From Hysterangium stoloniferum (taxonomy: Eukaryota > Basidiomycota > Agaricomycetes > Hysterangiales > Hysterangiaceae): 64,000 bases of DNA. The DNA is taken from the NCBI GenBank assembly GCA_015178975.1, contig WHVD01000010.1, forward strand, positions 1,426,001-1,490,000, read 5' to 3'. Both the position numbers and the translations under genes were made by a program. Under the pieces are notes generated by a model that worked only from the letters and a program-made list of their open reading frames with translations, ran no database searches and had not been told where the DNA came from. Positions 56,469 through 64,000 of this stretch are shown piece after piece (within the stretch, counting starts at the first letter, position 1; every line of letters begins with the position of its first letter).

Positions 56469-57266
56469 TGTTATGACCAGAAAACCTGCCAGACTCTGGG
56501 CACTAACTTATATACACCTGCACCCTACATGCACCAGTTATCAGTTTACCAGAATACTCACCAGACTCTGGATGTCAGACCTGTCCATGCTTGACCTTTG
56601 TTACTTCATGTATCAGTCACCAGAATACCTGCCAGAACCCACACCTATCTATCTCTGACCCTGTCCACATACCAGTCACCAGACCCTGCTTGGAAAACCC
56701 GACAGCTCTCTAACTGAGCCCCATTCCCGTTATGGTCAAATGACCTGTCACATTTTGGACTCCACTCCGCTTTGTTCCGTTCCTACCACCAAGTTTGGTG
56801 TTTACTTATCTTGTTTCATGCTTACTAGTTTGGATTTCATTATTACTGGATTTGGTATGACATACATTCCACAGTCTATATAGTCTGGCAGATGTTGTAC
56901 ATACAATCCAGTCAGAAAATCAGCTTAGATTCTCCCCAGTAATCTCAGTACATTTTCCACTCTAATCTCCTCTTTGAAACACACTGCCATTTACCTCATC
57001 GGGGCCCATGGGCTCTGACCTATCTATCTCAACCCCTGACTCATCTCCACCTGACCCCTCGACTTCCGCAGGATTCCCACAGTCAACCCTCCAACCTCAC
57101 AACCCGCCAACTACCCCCAGACTCCCCAGGTTTCCCCTCCACCCATCTGAGAGTGGATGACACAATCTCATGAGGGTGCAGCCTATAAGCTGAAGCCAAG
57201 TCCTACCAGCTTTCCCATGGGTTTCTCTGGAAACCCTCTGATAAGCTCCACGCACAACTCTTAACA
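56469..57266 (+). mobile_element. Solo LTR-C, copy 1 (798 bp)
   Basis: TGTTATGACCAG...CAACTCTTAACA, target duplication ctcca (56,464-56,468 and 57,267-57,271). It is inserted in LTR-A. Shared motif at 57,171-57,203. Confidence 0.95.
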
Positions 57267-57668
57267 CTCCAGTAGACTAAACTAAGTGTTGATCCTCATT
57301 AATATTCTATTCTATTTGAAATACCGGAGCAACCTGACAGTTCATGCAAGGGTGCAACACATAAGTTGAAGTCAAGCTCCACTATATTTATAGAGTCAGA
57401 CCTCCCAACTAGTACAATTTCTATCATCAGCCCCCCCAACTAGAGTTTTTCCCCTCTTCATTGCTTAGATCTTAACAGTAACTTGGCCCTCCAGTCAATT
57501 AAGCTAAGTATTGACTCTTGCTCATATTGTAGTATGTATCTGCTCTATTTGAAATACCAGAGCACCTTGACAGTTTATGTGAGGGTGCAACACATAAGTT
57601 GAAGCCAAGCTCCATTACAGTTATTAGAGTCAGATCTCCTGACTGGTACAATCTCTATCATTGGCCCT
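57267..57668 (+). repeat. LTR-A pieces between the two LTR-C copies
   Basis: Matches 7,860-8,280. Two copies of the GCAACACATAAGTTGAAG motif, no coding. Confidence 0.7.
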
Positions 57669-58470
57669 TGTTACAATTGGAAATCCTGCCAGACTCCGGG
57701 CACTAACTTATACACACCTGTGCCCTATATGCAGCCATTGTCAGTTTACCGGAATTCCCGCCAGGCTCTGTATGTCAGACTTGTCTATGTTTGACTTCGT
57801 TACGTTGTGTTTCAGTCACCAGAAACCCCCTGGACTCTGTCCCTGTCTATGTCCGACCTCATCCCACACATCAGTCACCGGACCCCACTTGGAAAACCTG
57901 TCATCCCTCTAACAGAGCCTTGACCTGTCATGATTCGGACTCCGCTCCTGCTCCATTTCCCATTACAGTTTATGATTTGTCACAATTCGGACTCCACTCC
58001 GTTCCATCCCGTTCCTAACACCAAATTGGTCTTTACTATTCTCGTTTTATGTTTTGCTAGTTTCATTTCATCATTACTGGATTTGGTATGTCATTCACTC
58101 CACAGTCTATTTAAACTGGCAGATGTTGTACATACAATCCAGTCAGAAAATCGGCTTAGATTCCCCCCAGTAATCTAATACATTTTCCACTCTAAACTCC
58201 TACTTGAATCACACCGCTCACACTAGTCGGAGCCCATGGGCTCCAGCGCATCTATCTCTCTTATTTATCTCAACTCATGACCTCTCGACCCACGACTTCC
58301 GACCTATGACCCCTTGACCCACAAACCCTGCCCAGACTCCCCGGGATTTCCGTCCACCTGTCTGAAATTGGATGACATGATCTTGTGAGGGCGCAGCCTA
58401 TAAGCTGAAGCCAGTCCTACCGGATAATCTGTGGGTTTCTCTGGAAACCCGCTGTGTAGGTACCCTAATA
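57669..58470 (+). mobile_element. Solo LTR-C, copy 2 (802 bp)
   Basis: TGTTACAATTGG...ACCCTAATA, target duplication gccct (57,664-57,668 and 58,471-58,475). The 3' end is TA instead of CA, probably by mutation. The uninterrupted target is at about 8,271-8,275. Confidence 0.9.
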
Positions 58471-58960
58471 GCCCTCCAATTCCCCATCATTGGCCCTCCA
58501 ACTAGAGCACTCCCCCTCTTCCTGGCTTAGATCTTAACAAGATCCACTTGCATTTGCTACATTGCATCATTTGTTCTTAACTCATATATATATGTATGTA
58601 TTTCTTCTGTCTTTTGCCAGCTTTTGGAAATATTCCCACCAATATCCAATTTACAGATCTATCTCTACTATTGATCTGGCAGCTATGGGAAATCTTATGT
58701 CTATAATAAATATACCTTCTAAGTTGACTCAGGTATTCAGTGTTAGTCTATGGGTATTTATAGTATATTGGGGACAATGGATGCAGGAACAAAGACAAGG
58801 AAGACATGATGGAAAATAGATGTTATTCTAAGATCACATGTCACTTACATACCACTGAGATAATCTGATTGTGTTATAGTGCACAGGTGTAGGGTCTAAT
58901 TGTTAAGATCTAAGGAAAGTGGGCAAAGTGAGCAAAGGTGGCTTTTTCTTATGGTTTTGA
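58471..58960 (+). repeat. LTR-A end and flank, matching 8.27-8.74 kb
   Basis: Near-identical to 8,271-8,740 including the GATCTGACAGCTATGGG-type stretch, with a shorter AT tract. No gene. Confidence 0.75.
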
Positions 58961-58970
58961 AATATCATTG

Positions 58971-60078
58971 TTACTGTAAATGTACCTCCTCTTGGATAGA
59001 TCCTCCATGATTCAATGTTCCATCAACATTGTAGACTGGAACAGCTCTAAGGAGCTTGATAGTGTTAAAGTTATGATACTCCACAAATTTCGTATCCAGA
59101 AAAAGACCTGTGGCTCCAGAATCAAGGAGGGCTATAACAGAGATTCTAGCCCCTGTATCTAGTGTCCTGAGAGCAACTGGAAGGTGTGTAGAAGTTGTGG
59201 GATGGGTGCTTCTAATCAAAATCTTTTGTGGGAGAATTTCTGAGTGAGATGTTGCTGACATGAGCTTGGCTTCAGTGTTTAGAGAGTCTGATTGAGATGG
59301 GGTAGTATCTGGCAGACTATCAGCACACTAAATTTGTTGCTCCATTGGGACATGTCTTTCACCAATGGTGCCTTTAAAAAATCCTGCTGTTCCTCCTCAA
59401 TCCCCTTCCTCTCCCTCCTTCATATATGCCTTGAGGGCATCATAATCTATACAATTAATGTCCATGTTGGACTTGTACTGATTGGCCTTGTGCCCTGGTT
59501 TCCTACATTCCAAACAAATAATGGGTTTAACAGACTTCCAACCTGAATGAACCTCCATGGGTACAACCTCAGATTGTTTGACATTCTGAGCTGCTTGACT
59601 GGAAGGATTAGGAAGGTTGTTCTGCTGAGGTGGGACTGGCCTTTGGGGCTTGGAGAGCAGTCCAGAATTTTTCTTGCTAGCTTCTCTTTGCCTCCATTGC
59701 CTATCCAACTTTGTGGCCCAGTCAAACCACCCTTTCAAGGTAGTAGGCATTTCTGGGAGAGCATATATCCTGTCTACCAAGACAGAATTGAGGCCCTGCT
59801 CAAACTTTTCAATGAGAGCAGCATTGTTGTACAGAGTATCCTCCTTTAATTGCCTAAACTTGGCAATATATTCCTCAGCACTCTGTGAACCTTGTTTGAG
59901 TTGGTTCATCTTGTGTCTGGCTGTGCTGGCAGGATTAGGATCTCCAAATGTCTATTTTAACTCTTTTAGGAAATCTTCCCAAGTGGAGTCAATAGTCCCT
60001 CTGGTAGAATACTCCTTTACTTTGAGCCTGGCCCAAGGTTCAGCAGTTCTGTTAAGTGCCACATCGGGAACTTATTCC
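58971..60078 (-). pseudogene. Gypsy gag and protease remnant
   Basis: 60,070-59,397 reads gag (ALNRTAEPWARLKV, FGDPNPASTARHKM, YIAKFRQL, GWFDWATKLDRQW). It ends in a zinc knuckle with Tyr in place of the last Cys (CLECRKPGHKANQY). After a gap, 59,261-58,971 has an aspartic protease with the DSGAT catalytic motif. A stop near 59,950 and the altered knuckle indicate decay. It belongs to a gypsy lineage different from E1 and G, since the gag sequences are unrelated. Confidence 0.82.
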
Positions 60079-60848
60079 AGAACTATTGGAAAGTGACTGG
60101 GAACTTGGAAACTTCCAAATAGGGTCAGGACATCGGCTTCAGCTTATGTGTTGTGCCTCTATGCAAATGCTCAAAGTCCTTAATTTCAGAAATGGGATTT
60201 ATGCCAGAGGATATGAATATTCAGGGTTCTGAAGAGTTCTGAATATCGAGCATTCAGAGAGAAGGAAGGAATAAGAAACTAAGTCAATATCAGATCTAAT
60301 GTAAAGTACAAATTCATAGAAACTAATATAAGTTTTTTTGTTATTGTACTACAAACTAAGATCACAATAAGGCAGAATCAGAAGTATTCTGAAATGGGAA
60401 TACAATAAGATGAACTAAGGAAAATATTCTGAAATAGGAATACAATAAGTAAATGAGTGAATACTTGTCAGTTGACAAGTTACCAAATGTGGAACAAAGG
60501 TGATGTGAAGAGTGGTGGAAGTTCTGACCGTTCTACAGTGACCCAAAAAAGCGTCCGGATGTTTGGTGAAATTGGAAAGAGAGGTTCACAGCTCCAGAAA
60601 TAAAATAGATAAAAATCAGAAAGAATCAGAAGTAAGAGGTATACATCTGACCTATATGATGACATAAGCATGACACCATAGCTTTCCTTATCAAGAGAGT
60701 TTAAAATGAACAATGGACATGGTGCATCCGGACACTTTTTTTGCTCTGTCAACTGATACATGAAACTCAACTAAGGTTCATATGACTGTGGGAATTCTGG
60801 TTAGGTTCAACAAGGTCATGTGACCACATGTTGAAATAACACATTTAT

Positions 60849-61389
60849 ATGAACCGTTGCCTCATTTTACCCTCCCACCACATTATAAAGAAATATTCTG
60901 CTGAAACAAGACTCTCTGTCATTTTCCTTCTCCAGGAGGGTCACTCCTGCAGAACAATTGCTTCTAAACTCCATATTGGGTACTCTACAGTATCAGAAAT
61001 TCATTCCCAACTCCCTGGTCCACTTCCAACACCTTCCAGAGGTTGTTCTCTTAAGCTCTCCCCTAGGGATCATCAACACTTGGCTCATTCTATCACCTCT
61101 GGACAGATTGATAATGCCTCCCAGGCCAAGTCCCACCTCTCCCTTAATGTCTGCACACATACAATACACAATGCATTGAAGAAAGTGAATTTGAAGGTTG
61201 TGGTGAAGGCCAAAAGACCACTTCTTGCCTCGTGACACATCAAGGCTCAATATGAGTTTGCTATCAAGTACCAGTATTGGACTGAGGAGGACTGGTTTAG
61301 GGATAGCTTTTCAGATGAGACCAAAATCAATAATTTGGACTCATATGGGAGGTTGTGGGTGTGGAAAAGACCAGGTTCTGCACTCACTC
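60849..61389 (+). pseudogene. Left copy of the Tc1-4 transposase N-terminal half
   Basis: 129 codons: helix-turn-helix (GHSCRTIASKLHIGYSTVSEI) and linker, ended by TGA at 61,233-61,235. The frame then continues as coding-like sequence through SDETK-like residues into the centre and stops at the inversion point. Cannot encode a transposase. Confidence 0.85.
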
Positions 61390-61416
61390 AGCAAACTCAT
61401 ATTGAGTCTTGATGTG

Positions 61417-61803
61417 TCAAGAGGCAAGAAGTGGTCTTTTGGCCTTCACCACAACCTTCAAATTCACTTTCTTCAATGCATTGTGAATTGTATGTGTGCA
61501 GACATTAAGGGAGAGGTGGGACTTGGCCTGGGAGGCATTATCAATCTGTCCAGAGGTGATAGAATGAGCCAAGTGTTGATGATCCCTAGGGGAGAGCTTA
61601 AGAGAACAACCTCTGGAAGGTGTTGGAAGTGGACCAGGGAGTTGGGAATGAATTTCTGATACTGTAGAGTACCCAATATGGAGTTTAGAAGCAATTGTTC
61701 TGCAGGAGTGACCCTCCTGGAGAAGGAAAATGACAGAGAGTCTTGTTTCAGCAGAATATTTCTTTATAATGTGGTGGGAGGGTAAAATGAGGCAACGGTT
61801 CAT
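61417..61803 (-). pseudogene. Right, inverted copy of the Tc1-4 transposase N-terminal half
   Basis: Same 128-residue protein, identical at the amino-acid level to the left copy. The one substitution seen (TAC versus TTC in the overlapping frame) is silent or near silent here. It could be a DNA-binding-only protein if expressed. Confidence 0.85.
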
Positions 61804-62711
61804 ATAAATGTGTTATTTCAACATGTGGTCACATGACCTTGTTGAACCTAACCAGAATTCCCACAGTCATATGAACCTTAGTTGAGTTTCATGTATCAGT
61901 TGACAGAGCAAAAAAAGTGTCCGGATGCACCATGTCCATTGTTCATTTTAAACTCTCTTGATAAGGAAAGCTATGGTGTCATGCTTATGTCATCATATAG
62001 GTCAGATGTATACCTCTTACTTCTGATTCTTTCTGATTTTTATCTATTTTATTTCTGGAGCTGTGAACCTCTCTTTCCAATTTCACCAAACATCCGGACG
62101 CTTTTTTGGGTCACTGTATATACGAAGAAATGAGTAGAAAGGAAGGATATTGACCTATTCGGTGCAATATAAGAGAAAGTGAGAGAAAGAGCACAAGATG
62201 ACGAAGGAGTCAACGAGTGCGATGGTTCGAGTGGAGGCCTCGACTATTACAGTTCGAGGCCAGAAGTGTTTAGCAGTTCAGATATTGCTACTTATGTAGT
62301 AGCTGACACGTTACCCTGATCACCGCTCGTAGTAGACCTAGTTTGTGTCTTACGAGTGGTGGTTCTTGGGTTAAAGTGTGTCTGAGTTCTAATTGGTGCT
62401 GAGTGCACCCACAAGTATACACAATGCTTCGAACTAATGAAATATGCAATATTCGAAGAATATGAAAGATAGAAAAATATGAATAGAATATGTAAAATAT
62501 AAATGAAATAAAAGGAGTGTTTTACCACAATGATACTGTGGTAAAAGCATACTCCTCACAGGTGAGATCCAGAAGTATGGGAACTATAAATGTTCCATAG
62601 TCAGAAGTCAGAATTGGATATAGAGGCAGGAAGTCAGATTGGAGACTTGGGGCGGAGGTCAGATGTTTCAGATGTTATCAGATATTGAAGTATCAGGAAC
62701 AAGTCATAACA

Positions 62712-64000
62712 GTACCCCCCTGTTAGGCTGAAATCCCATAGAGGCAATTAGGTACTGAGCATTGAGCTGTTGGTTATGCATTATGTGTTGTGGAATTACC
62801 CAAATTTGGAAGTGGAGAGTTTTGGCTGCTGATCTGAGTAAAAAACTTGCAAATATTCAAAATAACAATTTTCTTTCTTTAACCACAACTTGCATGCCAA
62901 TTCACTATTCCTTGTTTGCCAACACTCTGGAAGATTCAGACCCAAAATTGCCATACTCACAAAAATGTCAAAGGTCAAAGAACTTCAATGAAAATGACAG
63001 AGGATGGAGGAGTTAAAGTGACAACAAGAGGAGGAGGAGAGAGTATTGATGTGGGAATTGAAGGAGGAAAAACGTGAGTTGGAGTGGGTGAAGGTAGAGA
63101 AAGAAGCAGAGGAAAAAAGGAAGGAATGGTTGCAGAAGGTTACAGAAGATTGGAGGTTGTGGGAAGAGGCAGAGAAGAATGGCAGGATGCCATGGCAGAA
63201 GAACAGCAGTTGAAAGAGAAGTGGGATGGAAAAGTAAGTGAGCCAGAAATGTTCCATGTATTTCTGATAATGGTAGATAACAGTGGAAAGCCATTGAGGT
63301 GGATGAGGAGGGAGAGGCTGGGCCTTTGAGTCCAAAGGTAAGTAATTTTGTAAAAATTCCAGAATATGACTAATTTCTGAAACAGAAACAAAAGACCAGG
63401 GCTCTGGAATGGATGGAGGTTGCTCACAAATTCTGTGTCAGTGTTGGGCAAGCTGGGACATTACTTGTTGGAGACAGAAGGTAAAATGGGGCAGAACCTG
63501 TTTTCCTTGCACAGTAAACAAGATTCCATACACTCTTGCTGTGAAGTGGACTCCAAAGAATGAACAAGCTCAAAAGGTTGAAAAGGTGGAAAAAACGGAA
63601 AATGTGGAAAGATAGCAGTTGTGGAAACCTCAGGAACAGCCAACCCTGTGGAAACTGAAGTGCTGAATATGGACAATGATGCCAGCATCAGACTCTTTAG
63701 GGATACCATTAATGCAATGGTATTCATTGGGATGGAGTTAATGAAGGTTCAAGAGGCCTTAGAGCACCATAATGATGTCCAAGAGAAAGGTTTCTGGGGC
63801 ATTGAATTGGAACTTCTGGAAACAGAATGAGTTCCTGGAAAAGGTAATGGTTGGCATCAGTATTATTGCAGTTTCTGAAAGGTATGCTAATAAGGAAAAG
63901 GATGAGCTGAATGATCCATTGGCAGATATTGTCAAGAAAAGTTGGGTGTTGGGAGAAAAGTTGGAAAGTGAAGATGGGAAGGTGCAGGAAATGGTGAAGA
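62712..64000 (+). pseudogene. Broken helical ORF region with a cysteine motif
   Basis: Several plus-strand frames look coding. 63,022-63,210 is a charged coiled-coil-like stretch (KEEKRELEWVKVEKEAEEK). 63,409-63,615 has a cysteine cluster (C-x-C, ITC, TCFPC) and a basic tail. 63,621-63,830 and, after a frameshift, 63,833-64,000 form amphipathic helices (RLFRDTINAMVFIGMELM; EFLEKVMVGISIIAVSERYA). The family is not recognised. Zinc-cluster plus coiled-coil ORFs sit near gag in some fungal retrotransposons. It runs opposite to LTR-K and out of the window. Confidence 0.4.

Larger units (their letters stand above)
60536..62116. mobile_element. Tc1-4, palindromic Tc1 derivative (1,581 bp)
   Basis: Ends CAGTGACCC / GGGTCACTG with TA on both sides (60,534-60,535 and 62,117-62,118). 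The left arm 60,536-61,262 and the right arm 61,390-62,116 are each 727 bp and inverted, with only about three base differences seen. The centre is 127 bp. It is the same family as Tc1-1 but contains the 5' half of the transposase twice, in opposite directions, and lacks the catalytic half. Confidence 0.95.
60504..62560 (-). mobile_element. Solo LTR-H, copy 4 (474 bp) split by Tc1-4
   Basis: TGTGAAGAG...CTCCTCACA, perfect target duplication ggtga (60,499-60,503 and 62,561-62,565). Tc1-4 is inserted at its TATATA site. Confidence 0.92.
60086..62711 (-). repeat. LTR-K, reverse-oriented, split by LTR-H copy 4
   Basis: Minus-strand start TGTTATGACTTG at 62,711 next to a purine run (AGGGGGGTAC). 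The left end near 60,086 (TGACTGGGAAC) is less certain. It contains the reverse of the shared motif at 60,131-60,160. About 560 bp without the insertion. The purine run suggests a 3' LTR of an element that extends beyond the window's right edge. Confidence 0.5.

Noticed and set aside
62985..63451. Minus-strand ORFs rich in Ser, Phe and His
   Set aside because: They are shadows of purine-rich plus-strand coding-like sequence. No domain.

Overview
This is a stretch of a mushroom-forming basidiomycete genome (Agaricomycetes, most likely Agaricales). The evidence is a DUF6535 membrane protein with about 50-nt introns, F-box proteins of the usual agaric architecture, and the transposon set: Ty3/gypsy chromoviruses, one Ty1/copia element, DD34E Tc1/mariner elements and a large TA-inserting DDE transposon. 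About three quarters of the window is transposon sequence. No tRNA, rRNA or CRISPR array was seen. All homology statements come from reading the sequence, not from database searches.

1-7.8 kb holds a decayed plus-strand chromovirus (E1): gag, zinc knuckle, RNase H, integrase, chromodomain and a 3' accessory ORF (ORF3) that ends at the polypurine tract. A Tc1 element (Tc1-1) is inserted in it. 7.8-15.3 kb is a mosaic of LTR-A fragments, two LTR-H copies, a Tc1 element (Tc1-5) and a tandem repeat called J.

15,300-41,040 is one nested transposon complex. A Tc1 element of about 1.6 kb (Tc1-3, TA target) received a minus-strand chromovirus (G, 15,497-35,156, TSD ttgga) in one terminal repeat and a copia element (36,441-40,908, TSD ttatt) in the other. 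G in turn carries four TGTTACGAC-family solo LTRs, a 1,058-bp solo LTR, a 2.3-kb LTR (E2) with a 30-copy heat-shock-element-like array, a large DDE transposon inside E2, and a fold-back element whose two ends are both LTR 3' ends. Target-site duplications support nearly every step.

41-48.5 kb is the more gene-like part. It has an F-box gene broken by two stops, a truncated F-box duplicate, a fragment of an alpha/beta-hydrolase domain and long stretches without a recognisable gene. 48,545-55,798 is the most interesting host locus. It encodes a multi-TM DUF6535 N-terminus followed by 26 HEAT-repeat exons. Almost all are exactly 117 nt (39 codons), flanked by phase-1 introns of 47-49 nt, with variation concentrated at a few residues. 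The model joins 35 exons into 1,850 codons with one internal TGA.

55.8-64 kb returns to repeats: LTR-A pieces, two related solo LTRs, a gag-protease remnant, and an LTR-H copy holding a Tc1 derivative (Tc1-4) that is an almost perfect 1,581-bp palindrome. The window ends in a broken ORF region beside a further LTR.
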